From: Acidimicrobiaceae bacterium
Lineage (GTDB): Bacteria > Actinomycetota > Acidimicrobiia > Acidimicrobiales > RAAP-2
DNA length: 56,779 nucleotides
Direction of reading: 5' to 3'
Assembly (NCBI GenBank): GCA_003132205.1
Contig: PKWY01000033.1
Coordinates: 207,197-263,975, forward strand
The first letter of the stretch is position 1; the number at the start of each line of letters is the position of its first letter. Made by a program: the position numbers and the translations under genes. The notes beneath the pieces were generated by a model. That model was given only the letters and a program-made list of their open reading frames with translations, was not told the origin of the DNA and did not search any database. Below, one piece after another: positions 17,552 through 26,694 of the stretch.

Positions 17552-17950
17552 GTGTCCGATTCTGCGCGGCTCCTTTCCAACATGCGCAGCACGCGTTACG
17601 GAGGAGTCTTCCTCGCCTTTTTCAACTACGAGCAACGGATCGAGGTCTACAACTCGTTCCCCCTCAACGACTGCCCGGATGACCTTGGGCGAGCCTTCGA
17701 TTCGCAAGCGATCGCCAAGGAGAACGGTGCCGCACTGGCGGTTCTCAACGGACCCCGCTACTGGCTCATGGACGGCACTGGAAAGATGGTAAGTGTGGAG
17801 CTCCGGCTGCGCAACCTCGGAGGCTTCGACGTGCGGTGCGGTGCGACCCTTGATTTCGTCGGGCGGAAGGAAAAGGTGTTCTACGCCGAGCGCCACGTGA
17901 ATCGTGGGGCCATCTGGTACTTCGACACTGGCACCAGGTCCGCGAGTTGA
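17552..17950 (+). CDS. Hypothetical protein
   Basis: A 132-residue protein of unknown function, rich in aromatic residues, with a YGGVFLAFFNYEQ segment and GPRYWLMDGTGKM followed by strands ending FYAERHVNRGAIWYF. No known motif or membrane segment. AAGGA lies 6 nt before the GTG at 17552. It has no obvious partner: the ppa gene is divergent and a decayed reading frame follows. Confidence 0.6.
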   Translation: MSDSARLLSNMRSTRYGGVFLAFFNYEQRIEVYNSFPLNDCPDDLGRAFDSQAIAKENGAALAVLNGPRYWLMDGTGKMVSVELRLRNLGGFDVRCGATLDFVGRKEKVFYAERHVNRGAIWYFDTGTRSAS

Positions 17951-17976
17951 CGGCACCCGGCGCGAAGACCTGCATC

Positions 17977-18172
17977 ATGCAGGCCTACTGCGTTGGCGTT
18001 GACGAGTCGCTGGACGAACAATCCCTTTTCGACCTTGGCGCGCCTTGATCTTCCCGACGGTTAGGCCTATCGCTCGCTCGCGCTCGACGAGGAACTGCGC
18101 GTGGACACCACGCACCACGAGGCGACGGTCCTGCAGGACGAGCTCGAGAACACGTACACGTTGGTCGACTGA
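17977..18172 (+). pseudogene. Decayed small reading frame
   Basis: From an ATG at 17977, one frame gives MQAYCVGVDESLDEQSLFDL and then stops. The frame shifted by one continues with LDLPDG, an in-frame TAG at 18062, and then 35 residues containing LALDEELRVDTTHHEA and ELENTYTLVD up to a TGA at 18172. The two parts read like one small acidic protein with one frameshift and one nonsense change. No family is recognised, so this is an inference from composition and continuity only. Confidence 0.35.
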
Positions 18173-18249
18173 TCGGCCATCGGGGACCTGTCCAGAGACC
18201 TAGACTTTTCCCGGTACGACATTGCGTCGACATTGGACGAGGAGGTCCC

Positions 18250-19104
18250 ATGGAGCGAATTGGTGTGGTCGGTTGCGGCCTCATGGGGTCAGGAATCGCC
18301 GAGATGGTGGCGCGGTCGGGCTCGCAGGTCACGGTGATCGAACGAGACGCGGCAGCGCTCGAAGCCGGCCAAGAGCGCATCGAGAAGTCGCTTTCTCGGG
18401 CGGTCGCCGCGGGGAAGGTTCCCGAGGAGGAGGCCGACCTCGCGCGAGCCAACCTCATCTTCACTCTGGACTTCTCCGACCTCGCGCACTGCCAACTGGT
18501 GATCGAGGCGGTCGCCGAGGACGAGGCCACCAAGATCGAGATCTTCAAGAAGCTGAACGAGGTCCTGCTCGACCCGCTCGCCATACTGGCAACGAACACT
18601 TCGTCGATTCCGATCATCAAGCTGGCGATGGTGACCAAGCGCCCCGAGCAGGTCATCGGCTTGCACTTCTTCAACCCGGTGCCCGTGTTGAAGCTGGTGG
18701 AGCTCATTTCGTCGCTCCTGACGAGTGCCGAGACCACCCAACGCGCGCGCGACTTCGCGATGGGACCGTTGAAGAAGCGGGTCATCACCTCCCCCGACCG
18801 CGCGGGGTTCGTGGTCAACGCTCTCCTGATCCCCTACCTCCTCTCAGCCATTCGCATGCTCGAGTCGGGTTTCGCAAGCGCCGAGGACATCGACACCGGC
18901 ATGGTGGTGGGCTGCGCCCACCCCCTGGGACCGTTAGCGCTCACGGACCTGATCGGCCTCGACACCACGCACGCGGTGGCGGACTCTCTGTACGCGGAGT
19001 TCAAGGAGCCTCATATGGCTGCGCCTCCGCTGCTCTCGCGAATGACCCAGGCGGGTCTGCTCGGACGAAAGACGGGCCAGGGCTTCTACTCGTATAAGAA
19101 GTAG
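18250..19104 (+). CDS. 3-hydroxyacyl-CoA (3-hydroxybutyryl-CoA) dehydrogenase
   Basis: A 284-residue NAD-dependent enzyme of FadB2/Hbd size. It starts with the NAD motif GVVGCGLMGSGIAEM, has the catalytic region LVIEAVAED and the histidine-asparagine pair in GLHFFNPVPVLKLVELI, then the C-terminal dimerisation domain with HPLGPLALTDLIGLD. It oxidises 3-hydroxyacyl-CoA to 3-ketoacyl-CoA in fatty acid degradation or butyryl-CoA metabolism. GAGGAGG lies just before the ATG. It stands alone on this strand. Confidence 0.92.
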   Translation: MERIGVVGCGLMGSGIAEMVARSGSQVTVIERDAAALEAGQERIEKSLSRAVAAGKVPEEEADLARANLIFTLDFSDLAHCQLVIEAVAEDEATKIEIFKKLNEVLLDPLAILATNTSSIPIIKLAMVTKRPEQVIGLHFFNPVPVLKLVELISSLLTSAETTQRARDFAMGPLKKRVITSPDRAGFVVNALLIPYLLSAIRMLESGFASAEDIDTGMVVGCAHPLGPLALTDLIGLDTTHAVADSLYAEFKEPHMAAPPLLSRMTQAGLLGRKTGQGFYSYKK

Positions 19105-19224
19105 GGCGTCCCGCTTCGTTGCTTCGTACACGGAGGTTCGCGCGCCGCTGCTCGGCGTGGGTGGGCGCTCTCCTAACCCCGGTGCCGCACGCACCTTCTA
19201 CGCTTGAGATGGAAAGAGGAGTCC

Positions 19225-20073
19225 GTGGTCACCTACGTAGTCACCCTGCAGTGCAAAGACCTTCCCGGCATTGTGCTTGCCACGAGCACCGCGATCGTCG
19301 AGGTCGGTGGCAACATCCTGGAGAACGACCAGTTCACCGACCCCGTGACGGGCCAGTTTTGCATGCGTACCCGCTTCGAGACCGAGAACGGCAACATCGA
19401 CGCCGTGCGCGATCTGCTCACGGGCGAGCTCGCGGCGTTCGAGCCCCGGTTGGGCATACGCAACGAGGAGACTGAGCGACGCGCCATCATAATGGTGTCC
19501 ACGTTCGATCACTGCCTGGCCGATCTGCTCTACCGCAGGGAGCAGGGCGACCTGCCCCTCGACATCGTCGCCGTCGTGAGCAACCACCCGGACTGTGGCC
19601 CCCTCGCCACGCGCTACAAGGTTCCCTTCTTCGAGATTCCGGTTACGAGCGGGACGAAGGCGGCGGCGGAAGACGAGCTTCGCGTCCTCATTGATCGGTA
19701 CCGCGTCGACATCGTCGTGCTGGCTCGCTACATGCAGGTGTTGTCCGCCCAGCTCTGCGCCGACTTGAGCGGACGGGCCGTCAACATCCATCACTCGTTC
19801 CTGCCGGGCTTCAAGGGCGCCAAGCCCTACCACCAGGCCTACGAGCGAGGGGTCAAGCTCATCGGGGCCACCGCGCACTTCGTGACGCCCGAACTCGACG
19901 AGGGCCCCATCATCGAACAGGACGTCGTTCGCGTGAGCCATGCCCGCCGCCCGGGCGACCTCGTGTCCCTGGGCCGCGACATCGAGCGAAATGTGCTCGC
20001 TCGCGCGGTCAGGCTGATCGCCGAGGACAGGGTCGCCCTCGTGGGCAACCGGACGGTGATCTTCTCGCAATAG
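19225..20073 (+). CDS. purU: Formyltetrahydrofolate deformylase
   Basis: A 282-residue enzyme: an N-terminal ACT domain (about residues 1-80), then a formyltransferase-fold catalytic domain. Active-site residues are an asparagine-histidine pair in NIHHSFLPGF near 187-194 and an aspartate in ELDEGPI near 225. It hydrolyses 10-formyl-tetrahydrofolate to formate and tetrahydrofolate, balancing one-carbon pools. A GAGGA site precedes the GTG at 19225; an upstream TTG is less likely. It converges with the kynureninase gene 7 bp away. Confidence 0.92.
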   Translation: MVTYVVTLQCKDLPGIVLATSTAIVEVGGNILENDQFTDPVTGQFCMRTRFETENGNIDAVRDLLTGELAAFEPRLGIRNEETERRAIIMVSTFDHCLADLLYRREQGDLPLDIVAVVSNHPDCGPLATRYKVPFFEIPVTSGTKAAAEDELRVLIDRYRVDIVVLARYMQVLSAQLCADLSGRAVNIHHSFLPGFKGAKPYHQAYERGVKLIGATAHFVTPELDEGPIIEQDVVRVSHARRPGDLVSLGRDIERNVLARAVRLIAEDRVALVGNRTVIFSQ

Positions 20074-20080
20074 GGATGGA

Positions 20081-21313
20081 TCAGGTGACTGCGTTTCGCA
20101 CCGTGAAACGCGGATCGCGGTACATCTCGGAATTCATGACCTCGACAATGCGTTCCACCGCGTCGTAGACATCGATGTAGCGCAGGTAGAGCGGCGTGAA
20201 GCCAAAGCGGCAGATGTCGGGGTCCCTGAAGTCGCCCACGACCCCGCGCTCGATCAGCGCCTGCACGATGCCGTAACCCTCGATGTGACGAAGCGCCACC
20301 TGGCTACCACGCTTCTCGTGCTCGCGCGGAGTCACGATCTCGAAGACCCCGGGCAGGCGGTCCTCGATCAGGTCAATGAAGAGGTCGGTCAGCGCCAGGC
20401 TCTTTGCGCGAACCTGCTCCATTGTGACGTGGTCCCACACGTCGAGCGCCCCGTCGAGCGCCGCGAGGGCGATCATCGAGGGCGAGGACGTGACGAACGC
20501 CTGCATGCCCTTGGCCGGCTCGTACTTCAACTCGAAATCGAAGGGGCGGGCGTGCCCGAGCCAGCCGGGTAGCGGATTCTGCAGGACACTCTGCCATTTG
20601 GTTCGAACGTAGATGAACGCCGGGGACCCCGGCCCACCGTTCAGGTACTTGTAGCCGCAGCCCGCGGCGAAGTCGACGTCACAGCCGGTGACGTCGAGCG
20701 GCACCGCGCCCGCCGAGTGGGCGAAGTCCCAGAGCATCAAGGCACCAACGGCGTGCACCTTCTGGGTGATGGACTTCATATCGAGCATCTCACCGGTGCG
20801 AAAATCAACCTGGGTGAGCAACACGAGCGCGACGTCGTCGTTGAGCTCTTGATCGAGGGTGGTGCGGTCAATGGCCTTCACCGTCATTGGACGTCCGGCG
20901 CGCGCGGCCATCGCTTCAACGATGTAGATGTCCGAATGGAAGTTGGCCACGTCGGTAATGACGATGTGGCGGTCCGGACGAAGTTCGAGCGCCCCGCCGA
21001 TCAGCTTCGCAAGCAGGAACGTCAGCGTGTCGGCGACGAGCACTTCGCCAGGCTGGGCGCCGATGAGGGGAGCCACGCGGTCCCCCAAACGTGTCGGCTC
21101 GGCCATCCATCCCGCGCTATTCCAACTTCGAACGAGTCCCCGGGCCCATTCGGTGTCGATCACTTCATTGACCCGTCGGCTCGTCGCTTCGCTCACCGGG
21201 CCGAGCGAGTTCCCGTCCAGGTAGATCTCGCCGTCGGTGAGTCGAAAACCGCTGCGCAGCGAGCTGAGCTCGTCGCTGGCGTCGAGCGCGGAACAATCAT
21301 CACGGAGAATCAC
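20081..21313 (-). CDS. kynU: Kynureninase
   Basis: A 410-residue PLP enzyme matching kynureninase: YLDGNSLGP near the start, WDFAHSAGA, and the PLP lysine in GCGYKYLNGGPG near residue 222. It splits kynurenine into anthranilate and alanine (or the hydroxylated form). The GTG at 21313 is chosen because it overlaps the TGA of the tryptophan 2,3-dioxygenase gene (GTGA) and has a GTGAGG ribosome site; an ATG at 21334 is the alternative. It follows TDO in the same operon, giving two steps of tryptophan breakdown. The kynurenine formamidase gene is not in the window. Confidence 0.93.
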   Translation of the reverse strand: MILRDDCSALDASDELSSLRSGFRLTDGEIYLDGNSLGPVSEATSRRVNEVIDTEWARGLVRSWNSAGWMAEPTRLGDRVAPLIGAQPGEVLVADTLTFLLAKLIGGALELRPDRHIVITDVANFHSDIYIVEAMAARAGRPMTVKAIDRTTLDQELNDDVALVLLTQVDFRTGEMLDMKSITQKVHAVGALMLWDFAHSAGAVPLDVTGCDVDFAAGCGYKYLNGGPGSPAFIYVRTKWQSVLQNPLPGWLGHARPFDFELKYEPAKGMQAFVTSSPSMIALAALDGALDVWDHVTMEQVRAKSLALTDLFIDLIEDRLPGVFEIVTPREHEKRGSQVALRHIEGYGIVQALIERGVVGDFRDPDICRFGFTPLYLRYIDVYDAVERIVEVMNSEMYRDPRFTVRNAVT

Positions 21314-22068
21314 AACACTGACCTCACTTCCCATAACAAGGAATACAGGCGCTGTAGCAGCGTCGTATCAAGATACGCCATCCCTTCGCTTCCGCCCGTT
21401 CCCGGGCGGCGGCCGATTTGACGACCCGCCATCAGCATGTGCTGGTGGCGCCACATTGCGAGACGCTCGTCGTGGTCCATCATCAGTTCCGCCACCGCGT
21501 GAAGCGCCGAGGTCTCCGGCGTCGAATGCGACAGGTAAAGGGCGCGAACGAGGTCGAGCAGATCGTCGTGGTTGGAGACGCCGAGGGTCTGGCGAAGCGA
21601 GTGCTCGAAGCCTGACCACAGGGAGGGGGCTTCGCTCATCTCCTTCAGCCACGCGCGCTGGTCGTCGTCAAACAGCTCGAAGTTCAGCATCGCCGGCTTT
21701 CCGCCACCGCTGAGGAATTCAATGGCGCGGAACTGAAACGATTGAAAGCCCGACGCCGGATTGAGCGGATCGCGAAACTCGAGGAAACCCTCGGGCGACA
21801 TTGATTCGAGAACCTGAAGATGCGCGAGGAGGAGATCCTCGATGACCACCATGCGACGAAGGTGCGATAACGCGTTCCAGGGCTGGTTGGCGTGCAGCGC
21901 CGCGTTCGAGCGCTTCAGTTCATCGATGATGACCTTGAACCACAGCTCGTAGGACTGGTGGACGACGATGAACAGCAACTCGTCGGGAGCGTCGTCAGTG
22001 AGCGGGATTTGCAACTGCAATAGATCGGTGATCTTTAGATATGTCGAGTAATCGGTGCCGTTGCTCAC
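21310..22068 (-). CDS. kynA: Tryptophan 2,3-dioxygenase
   Basis: A 252-residue haem dioxygenase. The distal histidine region FIVVHQSYELWFK lies near residues 33-45. The proximal haem region WRHQHMLMAGRQIG is near 206-219, followed by GTGGSEGMAYL. It oxidises L-tryptophan to N-formylkynurenine. The start is GTG, 7 nt after a -10 box, and the reading frame is open only a little further upstream. Its stop overlaps the kynureninase start, so the two are translated together. Confidence 0.93.
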   Translation of the reverse strand: MSNGTDYSTYLKITDLLQLQIPLTDDAPDELLFIVVHQSYELWFKVIIDELKRSNAALHANQPWNALSHLRRMVVIEDLLLAHLQVLESMSPEGFLEFRDPLNPASGFQSFQFRAIEFLSGGGKPAMLNFELFDDDQRAWLKEMSEAPSLWSGFEHSLRQTLGVSNHDDLLDLVRALYLSHSTPETSALHAVAELMMDHDERLAMWRHQHMLMAGRQIGRRPGTGGSEGMAYLDTTLLQRLYSLLWEVRSVL

Positions 22069-22075
22069 GCAAAGA

Positions 22076-22081
22076 ACTCTA
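22076..22081 (-). promoter_or_regulatory. -10 box of leaderless kynA-kynU operon
   Basis: TAGAGT on the minus strand, 7 nt before the GTG at 22068, with no ribosome site. Confidence 0.55.
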
Positions 22082-22130
22082 GGCGTCGCAAAACTCGACT
22101 TTGCCCCGAACACGAATTTTTTCGGGCTTG

Positions 22131-23810
22131 CTAGGAGCGCCTAATGGGCTTGTAGCGAAGGCGATGGGGCTGATCCGCGTCGGTGCCGAGGCGCTTGTGG
22201 CGTTCTGCCTCGTAGTCCGAGAAGTTGCCCTCGAACCACCGCACGACCGCGTCACCTTCGAAGGCCAGCACGTGAGTCGCGATCCGGTCGAGGAACCATC
22301 GATCGTGGCTGATCACGACGGCGCAGCCGGGGAACGCGAGGAGTCCGTCCTCGAGAGCGCGCAGCGTGTCGACGTCGAGGTCGTTCGTCGGTTCGTCGAG
22401 CAGCAAGACGTTGCCCCCGCTTCGAAGCACCTTCGCCAGCTGCACACGGTTGCGTTCGCCTCCGGAGATCTCGCCGACCTTCTTCTGCTGGTCGCTGCCC
22501 TTGAAACCGAAGCTCGCGACGTAGGCGCGGGCGTGGATCTCGCGGTTGCCAACGACCATGTGCTCCTGGCCCTCGCTTATCTCGTCGAAGACCGTCGCGC
22601 CGGCGTCGAGATTGTCGCGGCTCTGGTCGACGTACGCGAACTTGACGGTGCTGCCGACCTCGATGGTCCCCGAGTCGGGTTGCTCCTGGCCGATCATCAT
22701 CTTGAACAACGTGGTCTTACCGGCGCCGTTGGGCCCGATCACCCCCACGATGCCGCCGGGCGGCAAGAGGAACGTGAGATCCTCGATAAGCAGCCGGTCC
22801 TCAAAGCCTTTGGTGAGGTGGTTCGTGTTCACGACGACGTCGCCCAAGCGTGGGCCCGGTGGAATCGCGATCTCGAGCTTGTCGCCGCGCCGTTCCGACG
22901 CTTCTGATTCAGCAACGAGTTCGTTGAACGCGCTCAGGCGGGCCTTGCCCTTGCTCTGGCGGGCCCGCGGCGACATGCGGATCCACTCGAGCTCACGCTC
23001 GAGGGCGGCTTGGCGAACCTTGTCGGCCTTCTCCTCCGAGGCGAGCCGAGCCTGCTTCTGCTCGAGCCACGAGGAATAGTTACCCTCCCAGGGAATACCG
23101 TGGCCGCGGTCGAGCTCCAGGATCCACGACGCCGCATTATCCAGGAAGTAGCGGTCGTGGGTGATGGCGACAACGGTGCCGCTGTAGTCCTGCAGCGTTC
23201 GCTCGAGCCACGCCACCGACTCCGCATCGAGGTGGTTCGTCGGCTCGTCGAGCAGCAGCAGGTCGGGCTTGGAGAGCAGGAGACGGCAGAGCGCCACCCG
23301 GCGGCGCTCGCCTCCCGACAACTTGGTCACGTCGGCGTCGGGCGCTGGAAGTCGCAGCGCGTCCATGGCGATGTCGAGCGTGCGCTCCAGGTCCCAGGCG
23401 TTCAGCGCGTCGATCTTGGTCTGCAGATCCGCCTGCTCCGAAAGCAACGCGTCGAACTCGGCGTCGGGGTCGGAGAATCCCGCGCAGACCTCGTTGAAGC
23501 GAAGCAGGAGGTCGCGCTGCTCGGCGACGCCGTCAGCGACGTTGCCGACGACGTCCTTGGTGGGGTCCAGCTGGGGCTCTTGGGAGAGGTACCCCACGCT
23601 AAAGCCCGGCGTAAGCCGCGCCTCACCGGTGAAGCCGTCATCCAGGCCGGCCATGATGCGCAGCAGCGATGACTTGCCCGAGCCATTGGCGCCAATGACG
23701 CCGATCTTGGCTCCGGGATAGAACGAAAGGTTGATGCCCTTCAGAACCTCGCGGTCCGGTGGATAGAAGCGGCGAAGGTCTCGCATGGTGAAAATGAACT
23801 GGGCAGCCAT
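22131..23810 (-). CDS. ettA: Energy-dependent translational throttle EttA (ABC-F)
   Basis: A 559-residue ABC-F protein with two nucleotide-binding domains and no membrane segment. The first has [25 protein letters not shown] and a Walker B with [12 protein letters not shown]. Then comes the linker with the arm and P-site-tRNA-interaction helix ([13 protein letters not shown]). The second has GPNGAGKTT and [14 protein letters not shown]. This length and the [12 protein letters not shown] motif mark EttA, which acts at the ribosome and senses the ATP/ADP ratio. The start has GGAAGG just upstream. Confidence 0.94.
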   Translation of the reverse strand: MAAQFIFTMRDLRRFYPPDREVLKGINLSFYPGAKIGVIGANGSGKSSLLRIMAGLDDGFTGEARLTPGFSVGYLSQEPQLDPTKDVVGNVADGVAEQRDLLLRFNEVCAGFSDPDAEFDALLSEQADLQTKIDALNAWDLERTLDIAMDALRLPAPDADVTKLSGGERRRVALCRLLLSKPDLLLLDEPTNHLDAESVAWLERTLQDYSGTVVAITHDRYFLDNAASWILELDRGHGIPWEGNYSSWLEQKQARLASEEKADKVRQAALERELEWIRMSPRARQSKGKARLSAFNELVAESEASERRGDKLEIAIPPGPRLGDVVVNTNHLTKGFEDRLLIEDLTFLLPPGGIVGVIGPNGAGKTTLFKMMIGQEQPDSGTIEVGSTVKFAYVDQSRDNLDAGATVFDEISEGQEHMVVGNREIHARAYVASFGFKGSDQQKKVGEISGGERNRVQLAKVLRSGGNVLLLDEPTNDLDVDTLRALEDGLLAFPGCAVVISHDRWFLDRIATHVLAFEGDAVVRWFEGNFSDYEAERHKRLGTDADQPHRLRYKPIRRS

Positions 23811-23880
23811 GCCTTCCAGTGTGGCGCATATTCCCCGAGACGCCTTCCGCGCCGCCGCCGGACAAGAAAATCGACGCCAT

Positions 23881-23886
23881 TACACT
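23881..23886 (+). promoter_or_regulatory. -10 box of leaderless MFS gene
   Basis: TACACT followed by 6 nt and ATG at 23893, with no ribosome site. Confidence 0.55.
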
Positions 23887-23892
23887 CGCCAC

Positions 23893-25338
23893 ATGCCAGA
23901 GAAAACCAAACACGATTCTCGAACGACGAAGTCCGCTCATCGTCACGCCCCCGACTGGATCATTCTCACGATCGCCTGCCTGGCCCAGTTCATGGTGGTC
24001 TTGGACGTCTCGATCGTCAACGTGGCGCTTCCGCGCATGGGCCGCGACCTTCACTTCACCGTCTCGAGCGCCCAGTGGGTGGTGAACGCGTACGTGCTGA
24101 CCTTCGCGGGATTCCTACTGCTCGGTGGTCGAGCGGCGGACATCTTCGGGCGACGACGCGTCTACATGACCGGACTGTTCATCTTCACACTGGCGAGCAT
24201 CGGCGCCGGCTTCGCCGCAACCGGCGCCCAGATGGTCGCGGTGCGCGCACTGCAGGGGCTCGGCGGCGCGGTACTTTCGCCGGCCACACTCACGATCATC
24301 GTCACCACGTTCCACGGGCCGCGCTTGCCCAAAGCCATCGGCGCATGGAGCGCAGTCGCCGGAGCTGGCGGGGCCGTCGGGGGGCTCCTGGGCGGAATCC
24401 TCACCGGTTGGTTCTCGTGGCGCTGGGTCTTCTTCATCAACGTGCCCTTCGGCATCGTCGCCGCGATCGTCGCTTCGATGTACCTGCGGGAAATGCGTAA
24501 CCGCGACGCCGCCGTCAAGCTCGACGTCACCGGCGCGGTCCTCGTGACCGGATCGTTGGCGTCAATCATCTACGGTGTCGTTAACACCACGACGAAGGGT
24601 TGGGGATCGACGACGACGCTGTCGTGGTTCATTGGCGGAGGCATTGGCCTCGTGGCCTTCCTCTTCTGGGAGTCGAACGTGGCGTCGCACCCTCTCGTGC
24701 CCTTTCGTATCTTCAAGTCCCGCTCACTCTCGTCGGCGAACATCGTGATGTTCCTCGTCGGCGGCGCGTTCTTCGCCATGTGGTACTTCCTGACCTTCTA
24801 CTTCCAGTACATCCTCCACTACGGCCCCGTGAAGGCGGGCTTCGCGTTCTTGCCCATGGCGATCGGCATCATCGCGGGCGCCCAGATCAGTTCGCGTCTT
24901 CTCGTAAAGACCGGGGCGCGACCAATACTTCTCACGGGCGCCGCGATTGCGACGCTGGGCTTCCTCTGGATATCGCTCATCAAGGTGGACAGTTCCTACT
25001 GGGGCTCGATCCTCGTGCCGGCGGTGATGTGCGCGTTCGCCATGGGACTGCTGTTCTCCCCCCTCGCCAATACCGCGACCGCGGGCGTCGACCGGGCGGA
25101 CGCCGGTCTGGCGTCGGGCGTGCTGAACACGGCTCGCCAAGTGGGAGGTTCCCTCGCGTTGGCCATCCTCGGCACCGTCGCGGCCGACCGCAGCGCCACG
25201 TTCATGAACCCGGGTTCGGGCCTCGCGCTCGTGAGCGGCTACCAACGAGCCTTTGCGATCTCGGCACTCATCACGCTCATTGCGCTGCTCGCGAGCCTCG
25301 CCGTTCCGCGAAGCGCCGGCCTCGCGGCCAAGCATTAG
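23893..25338 (+). CDS. DHA2-type MFS exporter (EmrB/QacA-like)
   Basis: A 481-residue transporter with about 14 membrane segments. Segment 1 has FMVVLDVSIVNVALPRMG and the following loop GGRAADIFGRRRVYM, both signatures of the DHA2 drug:proton antiporters. The substrate is unknown. The frame is open to 23785, but the ATG at 23893 lies at the start of the hydrophilic head and has a -10 box 6 nt before it. No regulator gene is next to it; EttA is divergent. Confidence 0.88.
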   Translation: MPEKTKHDSRTTKSAHRHAPDWIILTIACLAQFMVVLDVSIVNVALPRMGRDLHFTVSSAQWVVNAYVLTFAGFLLLGGRAADIFGRRRVYMTGLFIFTLASIGAGFAATGAQMVAVRALQGLGGAVLSPATLTIIVTTFHGPRLPKAIGAWSAVAGAGGAVGGLLGGILTGWFSWRWVFFINVPFGIVAAIVASMYLREMRNRDAAVKLDVTGAVLVTGSLASIIYGVVNTTTKGWGSTTTLSWFIGGGIGLVAFLFWESNVASHPLVPFRIFKSRSLSSANIVMFLVGGAFFAMWYFLTFYFQYILHYGPVKAGFAFLPMAIGIIAGAQISSRLLVKTGARPILLTGAAIATLGFLWISLIKVDSSYWGSILVPAVMCAFAMGLLFSPLANTATAGVDRADAGLASGVLNTARQVGGSLALAILGTVAADRSATFMNPGSGLALVSGYQRAFAISALITLIALLASLAVPRSAGLAAKH

Positions 25339-25513
25339 GGCCGGAAGCAGCCAGAAGCAGTCCAAGATTCACACAGCCCAGCCGGCGGCCTCGCGCTTTC
25401 AGGGCTAACCTCGCGGTGATAAACATCTGACCGAGTGACAGGACCATGTCGGGGAAATTCCACACGATTGGACAGTCTTGTGAATTTGGACTGACTACAT
25501 AAAGGGAGAAATA

Positions 25514-26608
25514 ATGGGGAGCATTCGCCGCCTCGGTACGGTGCTCGGAGCCGCTTCACTGGTTCTGGGCACTTTAACGGTAAGCGTGGCCGCGACGACG
25601 GTATCGGCGTCAGCCGCTACCAAGTTCAAGGCCTGCGTGGTAACCGACACCGGTGGCATTAATGACAAGTCGTTCAACGCGTCAGCTTGGGCGGGCGCGC
25701 AGGCAGCAGCGAAGCAGGACAAGAACATCGTCCCTTCGTACCTGTCTTCCACCTCGTCAACTGACTACGCGCCAAACATCAAGACGTTCGAGGGCGAAGG
25801 CTGCGGCATAATCGTGACCGTCGGCTTCCTCATGGACGCATCCACCGCCGCAGCAGGCAATGCTGACCTGACTCAGAAGTTCGCCATTGTGGACGATGCT
25901 CCGGTCACCAAGTCGAAGAACGTTCTGGCTCTCCAGTACGAGACCGACCAAGGAGGATTCCTTGGCGGCATACTCGCCGCTGGAATGTCCAAGACCGGCA
26001 CCGTTGCGACTTACGGTGGTGAGAACTTCTCGTCGGTCACCCTGTACATGAACGGCTTCGTAGCCGGTGTTCGCTACTACGACAAGAAGTACAACGCAAA
26101 GGTCAAGGTGCTCGGTTGGAAGCCGGCCAAGGGTGCGTGCAGTCTCGCTGCATGCAACGGCAAAGGCACGTTCGTTGGCAACTTCACCGACCAGACCGCA
26201 GGCAAGACCATTACGACCGGTGACTTCTCGGCCGGCGCTGACATCGTCTTTCCCGTCGCTGGCTCGGTGGGCTTCGGTTCTGTAGCGGCGGCACAACAGG
26301 CCGGCGCGGGCCACAGCATTATGTGGGTCGACAGCAACGGCTGCGTCTCTGACGCGACTGACTGCAAGTGGTTCGTCGGCACCGTCGCCAAGGGTGTCCA
26401 GCCCTCGGTCGAGGCGGCTGTGCTGGCCGCGGCAAAGGGCACCTTCAAGGGTGGCACCTACGTTGGCACGCTGGCGAACAATGGAACCCAGCTGGAGTAC
26501 GGCGGCATCAAGGTCCCGTCCAAGCTCAAGTCAAAGATCGCCACTGCGAAGGCGGGCATCATCGCTGGCACCATTTCGGTCAACCCGAACAAGTATCCAA
26601 TCGGCTAA
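25514..26608 (+). CDS. BMP-family ABC transporter substrate-binding protein (nucleosides)
   Basis: A 364-residue secreted protein of the BMP/Bmp-Med family, which binds nucleosides. The family core DTGGINDKSFNASAW is near residues 45-59, with a later hinge (KTFEGEGCGIIVTVG). A signal peptide is clear: charged GSIRR, hydrophobic stretch, then VSASAA. No lipobox cysteine follows the hydrophobic segment; the first cysteine (residue 41) lies inside the first strand of the fold. So it seems to be secreted rather than lipid-anchored, unusual in a Gram-positive type cell. Six cysteines include the pairs CSLAAC and CVSDATDC. A GGGAG site lies 6 nt before the ATG. It starts the nucleoside operon. Confidence 0.88.
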   Translation: MGSIRRLGTVLGAASLVLGTLTVSVAATTVSASAATKFKACVVTDTGGINDKSFNASAWAGAQAAAKQDKNIVPSYLSSTSSTDYAPNIKTFEGEGCGIIVTVGFLMDASTAAAGNADLTQKFAIVDDAPVTKSKNVLALQYETDQGGFLGGILAAGMSKTGTVATYGGENFSSVTLYMNGFVAGVRYYDKKYNAKVKVLGWKPAKGACSLAACNGKGTFVGNFTDQTAGKTITTGDFSAGADIVFPVAGSVGFGSVAAAQQAGAGHSIMWVDSNGCVSDATDCKWFVGTVAKGVQPSVEAAVLAAAKGTFKGGTYVGTLANNGTQLEYGGIKVPSKLKSKIATAKAGIIAGTISVNPNKYPIG

Positions 26609-26635
26609 CCAGTTCGTCGATTGACGCTAACCACT

Positions 26636-26678
26636 CATAACAAAGGCCCGGGTTGCAAGAACCCGGGCCTTTGTTATG
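26636..26678. terminator. 19-bp hairpin between importer subunits
   Basis: CATAACAAAGGCCCGGGTT and its perfect complement form a 19-bp stem around a 5-nt loop. It sits between the substrate-binding protein and ATPase genes, and its end lies 2 nt before the -10 box of the ATPase gene. Likely a strong terminator or attenuator that lets the binding protein be made in excess; it also reads as a terminator on the other strand. No U-run follows the stem; the T residues lie inside it. Confidence 0.75.
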
Positions 26679-26680
26679 AC

Positions 26681-26686
26681 TACGAT
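26681..26686 (+). promoter_or_regulatory. -10 box before importer ATPase gene
   Basis: TACGAT, 8 nt before the ATG at 26695 (5 nt before the alternative GTG at 26692). It allows leaderless transcription of the ATPase/permease genes independent of the hairpin just upstream. Confidence 0.45.
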
Positions 26687-26694
26687 GAACCGTG

